Shown here: in pieces, positions 14,695-23,118 of the stretch | Numbering within the stretch: position 1 is the first letter of the stretch | How the letters are laid out: each line of letters starts with the position of its first letter | NCBI GenBank assembly: GCA_003557085.1 | Contig: PWPR01000163.1 | Coordinates: forward strand, 1 to 23,619 | Length of the DNA stretch: 23,619 bases | Direction of reading: 5' to 3' | Source: Clostridia bacterium | GTDB lineage: Bacteria > Bacillota > UBA994 > PWPR01 | Notes under the pieces: model-generated | What the model saw: the letters and a program-made list of their open reading frames with translations, nothing else | Databases searched by the model: none | What the model was told of the DNA's origin: nothing | Made by a program: the position numbers and the translations under genes

Positions 14695-15951
14695 CTAATC
14701 GGCACTATGGGTCTTTGCTTTCTCAGACTCTTTTAATAAAACTGGACTCTCACCTTTTCTTATTACACCTTCAGTGATTACACATTTTACAACATCTTTT
14801 TGTGATGGTAAGTCATACATAAGTTCTAACATCAATTTTTCTAAAATTGATCTAAGTCCTCTTGCCCCAGTTTCAAGTTCAATAGCCTTCTCAGCAACAA
14901 CCTCAAGTGCTTCTTCAGTAAACTCAAGCTCTATATCATCTAATTGGAATAGCTTTTGGTATTGTTTCACCAATGCATTCTTAGGTTTAGTTAAGATACT
15001 TACTAAAGCATCTTTATCTAATGCATCTAAAGTAGCTATGACAGGAACTCTTCCAGCAAACTCTGGTATTAGACCATACTTAAGTAAGTCTTGTGGCACT
15101 ACTTCTTTAAGAATTTCACCAATAGGTTTTTTCTCTTTTGTTTCAATTTCTGCACCAAAACCCATTGCTTTCTTTCCAATTCTCTTTTGTATTATGTCTT
15201 CTAAACCTCCGAATGCCCCTCCTAGGATAAACAATACATTCTCTGTGTTTATTTGAATAAACTCCTGGTGTGGATGCTTCCTTCCGCCTTGAGGTGGCAC
15301 TGATGCAGTTGTCCCTTCAAGTATCTTAAGTAATGCTTGTTGGACGCCCTCACCAGAAACATCTCGTGTAATTGAAGGATTATCACTTTTACGTGCAATC
15401 TTATCAATTTCATCAATATAAATAATACCTTTTTCAGCTTTTTCAACATCATAATCAGCTGCTTGAATTAACTTGAGGAGAATGTTCTCAACATCTTCAC
15501 CCACATAACCTGCTTCTGTTAATGATGTGGCATCTGCTATAGCAAAAGGCACATTCAATGCTCTTGCCAGCGTTTGAGCTAAGAAAGTCTTTCCTACACC
15601 AGTAGGTCCAATTAAAACAATATTACTCTTATTTAGCTCTACCTCATCATTACTAGCTAAGGCATTTACTCTTTTATAATGGTTATAAACAGCTACAGCT
15701 AAAGTCTTCTTTGCTCTTTCTTGTCCTATGACATATTCATCAAGACTTCTTTTAATCTCTTCAGGTCTTGGTACATCTTTAAGATCAAGCTCTGATTGCT
15801 GCTCTATTTCTTCTTCAATAATAGCCATACATAGCTCAATACATTCATCACAAATATATACACCAGGCCCAGCTACTATTTTTCTAACTTTATCTTGTGT
15901 CTTGCCACAAAATGAGCATTTCACAAGACCTTTATCTTCAAATTTGAACAT
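14695..15951 (-). CDS. clpX: ClpX, unfoldase ATPase of the ClpXP protease
   Basis: A 418-residue AAA+ unfoldase that recognises substrates and feeds them to ClpP. The N-terminal zinc-binding domain has Cys12, Cys15, Cys34 and Cys37. Then come Walker A GPTGVGKT (115-122), the pore loop in AGYVGEDVEN, Walker B IIYIDEIDKIA, the RKH loop (GGRKHPHQEF) and sensor 2 GARGLRSI. The ATG at 15951 has AAGGAAGGT about 5 nt upstream and lies 18 nt after clpP. It forms the tig-clpP-clpX operon and is closed by the terminator at 14653-14685. Confidence 0.98.
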   Translation of the reverse strand: MFKFEDKGLVKCSFCGKTQDKVRKIVAGPGVYICDECIELCMAIIEEEIEQQSELDLKDVPRPEEIKRSLDEYVIGQERAKKTLAVAVYNHYKRVNALASNDEVELNKSNIVLIGPTGVGKTFLAQTLARALNVPFAIADATSLTEAGYVGEDVENILLKLIQAADYDVEKAEKGIIYIDEIDKIARKSDNPSITRDVSGEGVQQALLKILEGTTASVPPQGGRKHPHQEFIQINTENVLFILGGAFGGLEDIIQKRIGKKAMGFGAEIETKEKKPIGEILKEVVPQDLLKYGLIPEFAGRVPVIATLDALDKDALVSILTKPKNALVKQYQKLFQLDDIELEFTEEALEVVAEKAIELETGARGLRSILEKLMLELMYDLPSQKDVVKCVITEGVIRKGESPVLLKESEKAKTHSAD

Positions 15952-15969
15952 GATTACCTTCCTTTAGTG

Positions 15970-16554
15970 CTAGCTTTTTTTCTCCATAATTTTATCTACT
16001 AAGCCATAGTCAACAGCCTCATTAGCATCAAGCCAAAAGTCACGATCAGCATCTTGAGCTATTTTTTCTATATCTTGACCTGTGCTATCTGCTAGTATTC
16101 TATTTAATCTCTCTCTAGTTTTTAGAATTTGCTTAGCACTAATTTCAATATCACTAGCTTGTCCTTGAGCACCGCCATGAGGTTGGTGCATCATTACCTC
16201 TGCATGTGGCAAGATAAATCTTTTACCTTTTGTGCCTCCAGCAAGTAGTACTGCTCCCATACTAGCCGCAAGTCCTACACAAATAGTAGATATATCTGGC
16301 TTAATATATTTCATTGTATCATAGATAGCTAGCCCTGAGTTAACATGTCCACCAGGACTGTTAATGTATAAAAATATATCTTTATCAGGATCCTCGCCTT
16401 CTAAAAACAGAAGCTGAGCAATTAAAACATTTGCAACACTATCATTTATTGGACTGCCCAAAAAGATAATTCTTTCTTTGAGTAGTCGTGAATAAATATC
16501 GTAACTTCTTTCACCACGATTTGTTTGTTCAACTACCATTGGAATTAAATTCAT
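15970..16554 (-). CDS. clpP: ClpP, proteolytic subunit of Clp protease
   Basis: A 194-residue serine peptidase that forms the tetradecameric chamber used by ClpX. The triad is Ser98 (GLAASMGA), His123 (MMHQPHGG) and Asp172 (DADRDFW). FLYINSPGGHVNSGLAIYDT and the C-terminal YGLVDKI are family hallmarks. A short N-terminal MNLIPMVVEQTNRGER matches the propeptide and axial loop region. GGAGGGC precedes the ATG. It lies 29 nt after tig. Confidence 0.98.
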   Translation of the reverse strand: MNLIPMVVEQTNRGERSYDIYSRLLKERIIFLGSPINDSVANVLIAQLLFLEGEDPDKDIFLYINSPGGHVNSGLAIYDTMKYIKPDISTICVGLAASMGAVLLAGGTKGKRFILPHAEVMMHQPHGGAQGQASDIEISAKQILKTRERLNRILADSTGQDIEKIAQDADRDFWLDANEAVDYGLVDKIMEKKS

Positions 16555-16583
16555 CTTCTGCCCTCCTATAATATTGTTAGACT

Positions 16584-17930
16584 TTAGTTTTCTTCTGTTA
16601 CTTCTTCTTGTGTCTCTTCTACTTCTTCTACCTTTTCTATGAAGGTAATTTTAGCATGATCTACTAATAAATCGATTGCTTGGTCTTTTTTCCAACCTTC
16701 TTGTAGATTCTCAATAGCTTGTGGTTGGGCTTGAAGCATTTTCTTAAGTTCTTTTACTTCTTGATTATATGCTTTTGCCATTTCAGCTAAACGCTCTTCA
16801 AACATCTCTTCGTTTACTTCAATACTCTCTTCTTTAACTATCGTACCAAGAACAAGATCAGTTTTCACTCTTCTTGCTGCTTGTTCATGCATATCATCTC
16901 TTAAATCATCAACAGTTTTACCTAGCATTTGAGCATATTGCTCTATGCCAATACCATATGCTTGCATATTTCTTGCTGTATCTTCAAGCATACGATCTAT
17001 TTCATTTTGGATCATTACTTCTGGAATCTCTACACTGCAGTTAGCTACTACATTATCAAGTAGCTGATTTCTAAACTTAGCTTCTGCTTGCTCTTCTAGT
17101 GCTAAAGCTAGTTTTTCTTTTGTATCATTTATATATGCTTCAACAGTTTCAAACTCACTAACTTCTAAAACAAAGTCTTCATTTAATTCTGGTACTATTT
17201 TTCTTTTAACCTCATGAACAACTACTTCAAATTTTGCTTCTTTTCCAGCTAGCTCTTCACTTTGATAATTCTCTGGGAAAGTAACTACTACATCTACCTC
17301 ATCACTTGCCTTTGTGCCAATTAATTGATCTTCAAAACCAGGGATAAAAGAATTAGAACCAAGCTCTAAAAGATGATTATCAGCAGCTCCACCAGCGAAT
17401 TCTTCTCCATCAACAAACCCTGTATAATCAATTACAACTGTATCTCCACTAACAGCTTCTTCTTCAACTGTCTCAAGACGAGCATGTTGTTCTCTTAAAC
17501 TATCTAGCTCTTGATTTAGCATTTCTTCGCTAACTTCTACTTTTTCTTTTTCTGCTTCTACATCTTTATACTGCCCTAACTCTACTTCAGGCATTACAGT
17601 AACAACTGCTGTATATGTAAAAGGTTTTCCTTGCTCCAAATCTGTTTCTTTGACTTCTGGAGTGTCAACTGGGTCAATTTGAGCTTTATCAACTGCTTCT
17701 GGATATGATTCATTTAGTAAAATATCCAATGCGTCTTCGTAAAAAATTTCAACACCAAATCTTGATTCGAGTAGTTTTCTTGGTGCTTTACCTTTTCTAA
17801 AGCCAGGCAAAGTAACTTGTCTTACGACTTTTTTATATGCTTGCTGTAGAGCGTTTTCAACTTGCTCAACAGGAACCTCTACCTTTAATTCTACCACATT
17901 ACCTTCGAGTCTTTCACTTATAACTTTCAT
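16584..17930 (-). CDS. tig: Trigger factor, ribosome-associated chaperone and peptidyl-prolyl isomerase
   Basis: A 448-residue protein that binds at the ribosome exit tunnel and assists folding of new chains. The N-terminal ribosome-binding signature is PGFRKGKAPRKLLESRFG. The central FKBP-type isomerase domain starts at SGDTVVIDYTGFVDGEEFAGG and includes PGFEDQLIG and VTFPENY. It is followed by the helical C-terminal chaperone domain and an acidic tail (EEVEETQEEVTEEN). I chose ATG 17930 because GGAGG (17939-17943) lies 8 nt upstream; an earlier in-frame ATG at 17945 overlaps that site. It is first in the tig-clpP-clpX operon. A TATAAT at 17984-17989 may be its -10 box but lacks a good -35. 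Confidence 0.97.
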   Translation of the reverse strand: MKVISERLEGNVVELKVEVPVEQVENALQQAYKKVVRQVTLPGFRKGKAPRKLLESRFGVEIFYEDALDILLNESYPEAVDKAQIDPVDTPEVKETDLEQGKPFTYTAVVTVMPEVELGQYKDVEAEKEKVEVSEEMLNQELDSLREQHARLETVEEEAVSGDTVVIDYTGFVDGEEFAGGAADNHLLELGSNSFIPGFEDQLIGTKASDEVDVVVTFPENYQSEELAGKEAKFEVVVHEVKRKIVPELNEDFVLEVSEFETVEAYINDTKEKLALALEEQAEAKFRNQLLDNVVANCSVEIPEVMIQNEIDRMLEDTARNMQAYGIGIEQYAQMLGKTVDDLRDDMHEQAARRVKTDLVLGTIVKEESIEVNEEMFEERLAEMAKAYNQEVKELKKMLQAQPQAIENLQEGWKKDQAIDLLVDHAKITFIEKVEEVEETQEEVTEEN

Positions 17931-17986
17931 TTTATATACCTCCATTGTATAAGACAGATAAATTTGCTAATAGTTTCTAAAATATT

Positions 17987-18015
17987 ATAAAAAGGCACCA
18001 AGCTTTACGGTGCCT
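17987..18015 (-). terminator. Intrinsic terminator of the tRNA operon
   Basis: Minus-strand AGGCACC-GTAAAGCTT-GGTGCCT followed by TTTTA gives a 7-bp stem, 9-nt loop and short U-tract, 11 nt after the tRNA-Gly CCA end. Confidence 0.85.
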
Positions 18016-18025
18016 CCTTCTAAAT

Positions 18026-18100
18026 TGGAGCGGAAGACGAGATTCGAACTCGCGACCCTCGCCTTGGCAAGGCGATGCTCTACCACTGAGCCACTTCCGC
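18026..18100 (-). tRNA. tRNA-Gly (GCC)
   Basis: The 75-nt sequence has acceptor GCGGAAG pairing with CTTCCGC, anticodon loop TTGCCAA (anticodon GCC), T-arm GTTCGAATC and an encoded CCA. It is the last tRNA in the operon. Confidence 0.96.
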
Positions 18101-18104
18101 ACAT

Positions 18105-18182
18105 TGGCTGGGGCTGCTGGATTCGAACCAGCGCATCCCGGAGTCAAAGTCCGTTGCCTTAACCAGACTTGGCCAAGCCCCA
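18105..18182 (-). tRNA. tRNA-Gln (TTG)
   Basis: Acceptor TGGGGCT pairs with AGCCCCA. The anticodon loop CTTTGAC gives TTG, the T-arm reads GGTTCGAATCC, and CCA is encoded. Confidence 0.95.
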
Positions 18183-18189
18183 ACAACTA

Positions 18190-18267
18190 TGGGGTGAGTG
18201 ATGGGAATTGAACCCACGACCTCTAGGGCCACAACCTAGCGCTCTTACCGACTGAGCTACACCCACC
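18190..18267 (-). tRNA. tRNA-His (GTG)
   Basis: The anticodon loop TTGTGGC gives GTG. The acceptor GTGGGTG pairs with CACTCAC, and an extra encoded 5' G faces C73, the identity element of tRNA-His. CCA is encoded. Confidence 0.95.
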
Positions 18268-18285
18268 ATGTCTAAAAATAAAAGT

Positions 18286-18362
<77 letters not shown>

Positions 18363-18378
18363 TTAATCAACAAAAATG

Positions 18379-18407
18379 ATGATAGCATATATCTCTAAAT
18401 CAGTCAA
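18379..18407 (-). promoter_or_regulatory. Promoter of the tRNA operon
   Basis: TTGACT (18402-18407), 17-bp spacer, TATCAT (18379-18384) preceded by TGC (extended -10). The predicted start is about 10 nt before tRNA-Arg. The -35 box lies just after the rdgB stop. Confidence 0.75.
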
Positions 18408-18412
18408 GCCTT

Positions 18413-19009
18413 TTATCTCCAAACTGACGGCATTATTCTTGCAAGCTTTTGCATAGCTTTTGCTCTATGGCTATAGATATTCTTTTCCTTTGGAGTCATT
18501 TCTGCGTATGTCTTGCCTGCTTCAATGACATAAAAAATTGGATCATAACCAAAACCATTTTCACCTTTAGGTTCATCTAAAATAATGCCTTCGCAAAACC
18601 CCTCAACAATTTGCACAGATTTGTTTGGAAAAACAAGAGCTATAGCAGAAACAAATCTAGCTGTTCTCTTCTCTTTTGGGACATTTTTTAGATTCTCTAA
18701 TAACTTTTGATTATTTTCTTCATCAGTAGCATTCTCTTTTGCATATCTTGCAGAGTTCACCCCTGGAGCACCCTCTAAAATGTCTACCATAAGCCCAGAA
18801 TCATCTGCTAAAGCTGGCAAATTAGTTGCTTCCATGTAGATAGTAGCTTTGAGTCTAGCATTGCCTCTAAAGGTATCATCATCTTCTACTATATCAAAAG
18901 GCTCTCCTAAATCATAGCTAGTTAGTATTTCAATATTATACGGAGACAACAGCTCGCTAAACTCAGCAATTTTGCCTTTATTTCTAGTGGCAAGGATTAT
19001 TTTTTCCAT
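18413..19009 (-). CDS. rdgB: RdgB/HAM1-type XTP/dITP diphosphatase
   Basis: A 198-residue enzyme that hydrolyses non-canonical purine nucleoside triphosphates (XTP, dITP, ITP) to monophosphates. Family motifs are LATRNKGKIAEF at the N-terminus, DTFRGNARLKA, the ALADDSGLMVD metal-binding region, GAPGVNSARYA, GENGFGYDPIF and a C-terminal SHRAKA. It starts 2 nt after the rph stop with no recognisable Shine-Dalgarno (TTAATTAATT precedes the ATG), so translation probably depends on coupling to rph. The rph-rdgB pair is common in Firmicutes. Confidence 0.96.
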   Translation of the reverse strand: MEKIILATRNKGKIAEFSELLSPYNIEILTSYDLGEPFDIVEDDDTFRGNARLKATIYMEATNLPALADDSGLMVDILEGAPGVNSARYAKENATDEENNQKLLENLKNVPKEKRTARFVSAIALVFPNKSVQIVEGFCEGIILDEPKGENGFGYDPIFYVIEAGKTYAEMTPKEKNIYSHRAKAMQKLARIMPSVWR

Positions 19010-19011
19010 AA

Positions 19012-19722
19012 TTAATTAATCAGCACATCATTTTGTAGCTGACTTAACCTCCGTATTCCTATTTTTGCTAACTCAATCATTTGATTTAGTTTTTCTTGGC
19101 TAAAGGTCTTGCCTTCTGCAGTTCCTTGAATTTCTATAAACTCAAAATTGTCGTTCATCACAATATTCATATCAACAGCAGCAGCATAATCTTCCTCATA
19201 GCATAAATCAAGTAAAACCTCATCATTTACTAAACCAACACTAATTGCTGAGCATTTTGCTATAATTGGGTTATGTTCAATTTCTCCACTGCTAAGCAAC
19301 TCTTTGATAAGTAAAGCTAAGGCAACAAACCCACCAGTTATAGATGCAGTTCTTGTTCCTCCATCAGCTTCAAGCACGTCGCAATCTATAGTTATAGTTC
19401 TCTCACCTAGCTTTTCTAGGTCAATTACCGCTCTTAGCGACCTACCTATCAATCTTTGGATTTCTTGGGTCCTGCCGCTAATTTTAGTCCTCTCACGAGA
19501 GTTTCTAACTCTAGTTGAGGATGGCAACATTGAATATTCAGCTGTTACCCAACCTTGATTTTTTCCCAGCAAAAATGGAGGAATAGTATCGCTTACACTA
19601 GCAGCACACAGTACTGTGGTATTTCCCATTTTTATCAATATACTTGCCTGATTATGATGTAAAAAATTAGTTTGGATTGTAGTTTCTCTTATCTCTTTAT
19701 TTTCTCTTTGATCATGTCTCAC
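19012..19722 (-). CDS. rph: Ribonuclease PH
   Basis: A 236-residue phosphorolytic 3'-5' exoribonuclease acting on tRNA 3' ends. The start MRHDQRENKEIRETTIQ corresponds to the usual MRxDGR N-terminus, and AEYSMLPSSTRVRNSRE, GRTQEIQRLIGRSLRA and DCDVLEADGGTRTASITGGF are diagnostic. The initiator is GTG at 19722 with only a weak purine stretch (AAGAG) upstream, which suggests modest translation. A promoter candidate lies at 19768-19796, and rdgB follows in the same transcript. Confidence 0.96.
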   Translation of the reverse strand: MRHDQRENKEIRETTIQTNFLHHNQASILIKMGNTTVLCAASVSDTIPPFLLGKNQGWVTAEYSMLPSSTRVRNSRERTKISGRTQEIQRLIGRSLRAVIDLEKLGERTITIDCDVLEADGGTRTASITGGFVALALLIKELLSSGEIEHNPIIAKCSAISVGLVNDEVLLDLCYEEDYAAAVDMNIVMNDNFEFIEIQGTAEGKTFSQEKLNQMIELAKIGIRRLSQLQNDVLIN

Positions 19723-19767
19723 CGTATCACTCTTTTCTTACTTGCGTCTTATCTTATGCGTACCTTA

Positions 19768-19796
19768 ATTTTAACTATTTTTAGATTGGTATACAA
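19768..19796 (-). promoter_or_regulatory. Putative promoter of rph-rdgB
   Basis: TTGTAT (19791-19796), 17-bp spacer, TAAAAT (19768-19773). The -10 is good and the -35 keeps only TTG. The -35 sits in TTGTATACCAA, related to but not the same as the palindromes at 4529 and 11699. Confidence 0.45.
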
Positions 19797-19823
19797 GACT
19801 TGATATTCATTATTAGATAGAAA

Positions 19824-19843
19824 GAACTAGCTTAAGCTAGTTC
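19824..19843 (-). terminator. Perfect 20-bp palindrome spanning the stop codon of the MarR gene, probable weak terminator
   Basis: GAACTAGC-TTAA-GCTAGTTC forms an 8-bp stem. The TAA stop (19832-19834) sits in the loop, and TTTCTATCT follows on the minus strand. The U-tract is weak, so termination may be partial. Confidence 0.55.
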
Positions 19844-20290
19844 CTCTTCAGTCATCATTTTATACAAAAGACTCATTGACTGTATCATAACTTGACATTC
19901 ATTTGAGCTTACATGTTCAAGAACTTCTTCTAGATAATCAGTTCTTGCTGTCATAACTTCTCCAAGAATCTCTTCACCTTTTTCTAGGACATGAATTCGT
20001 ATAACACGGCGATCATTAGTATCTCTTACTCTTTCTACCAAGCCGTTTCTTTCCATTCTATCTACTAAATCAGTTGCTGTACTACATGCTAAGTACATCT
20101 GCTCACCTAACTCACCTATTGTCATATCCCCGTGTCTTCTAAGTACTAATAAAGCATTAAATTGAGGTGGAGTGATTTTAAAATTTGTTAAAATATCTCT
20201 TCCGCGTCTTTTAATTATGGCACTTATCTTTCGTAATAAAAATTCTAGTTCCTCAACTTGTGCATGTGTTATTTTGTCTTTTGCGTTCAC
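19832..20290 (-). CDS. MarR-family transcriptional regulator
   Basis: A 152-residue winged-helix regulator. Helical N-terminus (VEELEFLLRKISAIIKRRG), KITPPQFNALLVLRRHGDMTIGELGEQMYLACSTATDLVDRMERNGLV as the helix-turn-helix, and RVRDTNDRRVIRIHVLEKGEEIL as the wing, followed by a dimerisation helix. I chose GTG 20290 because GGAGGT (20298-20303) lies 7 nt before it; an upstream in-frame GTG at 20305 overlaps that site. Its targets and ligand cannot be told. It lies between rph and the amidase with its own promoter, so it is probably monocistronic and possibly autoregulated. Confidence 0.92.
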   Translation of the reverse strand: MNAKDKITHAQVEELEFLLRKISAIIKRRGRDILTNFKITPPQFNALLVLRRHGDMTIGELGEQMYLACSTATDLVDRMERNGLVERVRDTNDRRVIRIHVLEKGEEILGEVMTARTDYLEEVLEHVSSNECQVMIQSMSLLYKMMTEEELA

Positions 20291-20321
20291 ATAAATGACC
20301 TCCACTGTATTCTATATTTTT

Positions 20322-20350
20322 ACTTTAGCAAAGCAATCTGAACCAGTCAA
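20322..20350 (-). promoter_or_regulatory. Putative promoter of the MarR gene
   Basis: TTGACT (20345-20350), 17-bp spacer, TAAAGT (20322-20327) preceded by TGC (extended -10). It lies in the short gap after the amidase stop. Confidence 0.55.
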
Positions 20351-20358
20351 GAAATACC

Positions 20359-22776
20359 TTATTGATATAGGAAAAATCTTTCGATTGCAGCAACAATATT
20401 TTCTGCTATCTTTTGTTGTCCTGCTTTACTGGTAATATACGCCCTCTCTGATGCATTATTGATAAAGCCAATCTCAAGAAGTGCTGACGGCATATTTGTC
20501 TCTCTAGTAAACCTTATTTCAGGCCTTGCCTTAATTCCTCTACTTCTAAAACCTGTTGCTGTTACTAAGGCATTTTGCATAACTCTAGCTAATCTTTCAC
20601 TTTCTGCTCTTGGATAATAGATAGTTTCTACTCCAGAAGGTGAGCCAGTGGTTGAAGAGTTCGCATGAACACTAATAGCAATATCTGCACTCATTTGATT
20701 AACAAAGTCAACTCTCTCTCCTAAAGACACTGTCCTATTAGTATCCCTAGTCATCACAACAGTTACTCCCTTATCCAAAAGTAAATCTCTTACTAGTAAG
20801 GAGACTTCTAAAACTATATCACTTTCTCTAATACCAGAATGGGACGCTCCAGGGTCATTTCCACCATGACCTGGATCAATAGCTATTATTTTTCCACTAA
20901 GTGATGAGCTTACTAATTCTAGCCTAACATGTTTTGCATAACCAATTGTATTAAGCTTATATGTTCCGATATCTCCAATCAAAGTATGTACTTGGAAACT
21001 ATCGTTAGTGTTTTTTGTCTCTACTTTTTTTACTATTTCACCATCAACATTATATATTTGCTCATTAGTAGTCTTAGCATACATAAATTCAAGCATCATA
21101 TTATGCATAGCTAAGTTCTGATTTACATTAAATCTTGTTGGGGCATCAAAATACATATCCACAACAACTCGGTTTTCATTCTCACTTACAGTCATATTTG
21201 TCAAAACTGAGCCAAAATCTACTTGTAAGCCACTACTTGTCTTAGCATAACGATAAGCTATAGGGTGACTTAAACTCAAATGAACTTTTGCATCAGAACC
21301 TACTTGCTCTATTCTATTATCTACAACAATTTCAGGAAGCTCACCTAAAGATAAATCAGTTCTATGGGTATTTTCAAAAGTTATGACTAAGTCTTTAGCT
21401 ATCGTATCATTATGAACTCCAGAATCTATCAATCGCTCATTTAATCCGATAAGATAATCTGCCATATAACCTGTTTTTCCACTTGGCGTAATAATCTGAT
21501 ACCAATCAGGCTGTCTTTTAATTACTGTAAGTAATGACCCTCTAGGTAATGTTTCTAATACTGTAAAAGTTAATCCTGGACCACTTCTTACATTTACATT
21601 ATTTCTTAATAGCTCAAGCTCAACTGCAAAATACTCATCTGAAATCCAATATGATGTATTATTATGAATAACTTGATACCAACCTGTTGTCTGCCCTATG
21701 ACTTCAAGTTTAGTATTTCTTGGCAATGTCCTCCCCACATCTGATTCTAAACTTGGACCAGATCTAAGATTAACCATTGAAGCGTTTATATATCCATAAA
21801 TAGTCTCTTGCTGTTCATCTATTAACCCTTTTACTAGTACTTGACTATCTGTAGCACTAGTAATGTTTAGGCTATGACCAGTAAGACCCATAGGTAAATT
21901 CTGATTACCATTTTCTACTGGTTTGTCATCTGGTTCATCTGGTTTTATTGGCTCAACCTGATTACCTCCAGTTTTAGTATAATAAATTACTAAAAAACCA
22001 TCTTTTTTCTCAATATGAGAATATCCCCTATTTGAAGTTAAGTCTAAGACTACTCTTGAAGTCAATGGTTCATAGGAAAACTGGCTAGCCCTTACCTTGT
22101 TTATGAACTCTCCACCGATATCTCTTGAAAGAACGCCTTGGCTATCCAATAAGTTATTACTAATATCAAAACTAGTCTTTGGGAAGTCTATTACTAGACG
22201 GTCTGGCCCAGATAAAAGCATAGTGTTATATGTGAAATCACCATCAATTTCAACATATACTGCCAGATTATCATCTGTCATTCTAACTCTGGCAATGTCT
22301 TTTATACTAGCTGAAGGGTTTGTAGATGTCTCATCATGGGAACTAATATATACTCTTCTTTCTTGGCCATTCCAATCTACTTCATAGCCAAGCACTTCAC
22401 TAACAAATCTTAAAGGCACATAGGTTCTCCCATCGATAATTTGAGGAGCTATATCTATTTGCATATTTTGATTATTTCTAGTTATTGTTTTACTATTTAT
22501 TTGAAGTGTTATTGTGTCGTTATTATTTTTAATAGTAACAGTTCTCGTACTAGCATTCCAATCTACATAAGCCCCAAGTTTTTCAGAAACAATCCTGACA
22601 GGAGCAATTGTCCTTCCTCCTTGAAGAAGTGGGGAAGCATCAGATTCAATGTTTTCACCATTAATGGTTAATGATACCCTTACATTTTCTGCATTAACAA
22701 CGAGTGACAAGTCACTCATAGAAACAATCAATGTAATTATAATTAAAATGATAAGAATTTTTCTTTCCTTGCTCAT
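20359..22776 (-). CDS. Secreted N-acetylmuramoyl-L-alanine amidase with stalk, AMIN-like and SH3b domains
   Basis: An 805-residue exported cell-wall hydrolase. The signal peptide (KERKILIILIIITLIV, cleavage near NA-EN at about residue 29) is followed by a copper-amine-oxidase N-like domain (about 35-148: GRTIAPVRIVSEKLGA and GRTYVPLRFVSEVLGY), an AMIN domain (about 160-270), a Pro/Asp-rich linker and two bacterial SH3 repeats (VNLRSGPSLES and VNVRSGPGLTF). Next is a second AMIN-like beta region (about 462-620), and last the Amidase_3 catalytic domain (about 628-804). Zinc ligands are His637 (DPGHGG), Glu651 and His704 (SVHANS), and the catalytic Glu768 is in ALLEIGFI. It cleaves the bond between MurNAc and the stem peptide. 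ATG 22776 is preferred over GTG 22782 because GGAGGT (22784-22789) is 7 nt from the ATG. Confidence 0.95.
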   Translation of the reverse strand: MSKERKILIILIIITLIVSMSDLSLVVNAENVRVSLTINGENIESDASPLLQGGRTIAPVRIVSEKLGAYVDWNASTRTVTIKNNNDTITLQINSKTITRNNQNMQIDIAPQIIDGRTYVPLRFVSEVLGYEVDWNGQERRVYISSHDETSTNPSASIKDIARVRMTDDNLAVYVEIDGDFTYNTMLLSGPDRLVIDFPKTSFDISNNLLDSQGVLSRDIGGEFINKVRASQFSYEPLTSRVVLDLTSNRGYSHIEKKDGFLVIYYTKTGGNQVEPIKPDEPDDKPVENGNQNLPMGLTGHSLNITSATDSQVLVKGLIDEQQETIYGYINASMVNLRSGPSLESDVGRTLPRNTKLEVIGQTTGWYQVIHNNTSYWISDEYFAVELELLRNNVNVRSGPGLTFTVLETLPRGSLLTVIKRQPDWYQIITPSGKTGYMADYLIGLNERLIDSGVHNDTIAKDLVITFENTHRTDLSLGELPEIVVDNRIEQVGSDAKVHLSLSHPIAYRYAKTSSGLQVDFGSVLTNMTVSENENRVVVDMYFDAPTRFNVNQNLAMHNMMLEFMYAKTTNEQIYNVDGEIVKKVETKNTNDSFQVHTLIGDIGTYKLNTIGYAKHVRLELVSSSLSGKIIAIDPGHGGNDPGASHSGIRESDIVLEVSLLVRDLLLDKGVTVVMTRDTNRTVSLGERVDFVNQMSADIAISVHANSSTTGSPSGVETIYYPRAESERLARVMQNALVTATGFRSRGIKARPEIRFTRETNMPSALLEIGFINNASERAYITSKAGQQKIAENIVAAIERFFLYQ

Positions 22777-22810
22777 TATCACTACCTCCAGATTTGCAGC
22801 CTTCTTATCT

Positions 22811-22816
22811 ATTATA
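22811..22816 (-). promoter_or_regulatory. Possible -10 box of the amidase gene
   Basis: A consensus TATAAT lies 35 nt before the ATG, but I see no good -35 at 16-18 nt. Confidence 0.35.
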
Positions 22817-22879
22817 CATAAATTTTAGTTTAAGATGTACTATCTAAGAAATAATAAATGTAAAATTTCAACCATATGA

Positions 22880-22907
22880 AAAAAAGGCCCTTATAATAGG
22901 GCCTTTT
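22880..22907 (-). terminator. Intrinsic terminator after the ferredoxin gene
   Basis: AAAAGGCCC-TATTATAA-GGGCCTTTT with further T residues on the minus strand gives a 9-bp stem. It also has T residues on the plus side and could work in both directions. It begins 12 nt after the ferredoxin stop. Confidence 0.9.
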
Positions 22908-22918
22908 TGCTTAAATTA

Positions 22919-23089
22919 TTACTCTGGGCTGATTGCGTCTACAGGACATACATCAACACAAGCACCACAGTCGATACATGCATCTGCATCAATTACATAT
23001 ATTGTATCGCCTTCAGAAATTGCAGCTGTTGGGCATTCTGCCTCGCACGCGCCACAAGAAATACATTCAGCACTAATAATATGAGCCAT
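22919..23089 (-). CDS. Clostridial-type 2[4Fe-4S] ferredoxin
   Basis: A 56-residue protein beginning MAHIISAECISCGACEAECP. Each half carries the CX2CX2CX3CP pattern: Cys9, Cys12, Cys15, Cys19 and Cys38, Cys41, Cys44, Cys48. This is the classical low-potential electron carrier of clostridia, used by pyruvate:ferredoxin oxidoreductase and hydrogenases, and it could serve the hydrogenase-type system at the left of the window. AAGGAGG (23097-23103) lies 7 nt before the ATG. A near-consensus promoter and a strong terminator flank it, so it is monocistronic and probably highly expressed. The size is normal for the family. Confidence 0.97.
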   Translation of the reverse strand: MAHIISAECISCGACEAECPTAAISEGDTIYVIDADACIDCGACVDVCPVDAISPE

Positions 23090-23118
23090 AATATTTCCTC
23101 CTTATATGTTTTAATAGT

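Noticed and set aside
14774..15256. 160-codon open frame on the plus strand
   Set aside because: It lies antisense to clpX, is Ser-rich in the way reverse-complement frames are, and has no ribosome binding site or family motif.
15249..15452. 67-codon minus-strand open frame inside clpX
   Set aside because: It overlaps clpX in another frame and has no recognisable domain.
14611..18025. CIRCE or CtsR-type heat-shock operators upstream of lon and tig-clpP-clpX
   Set aside because: I looked in the intergenic segments for TTAGCACTC/GAGTGCTAA and GGTCAAA repeats and found none.
17977..18186. Open frame of 69 codons on the minus strand across the tRNA genes
   Set aside because: It lies over tRNA-Gln, tRNA-Gly and the terminator; the tRNA structures fully explain this DNA.
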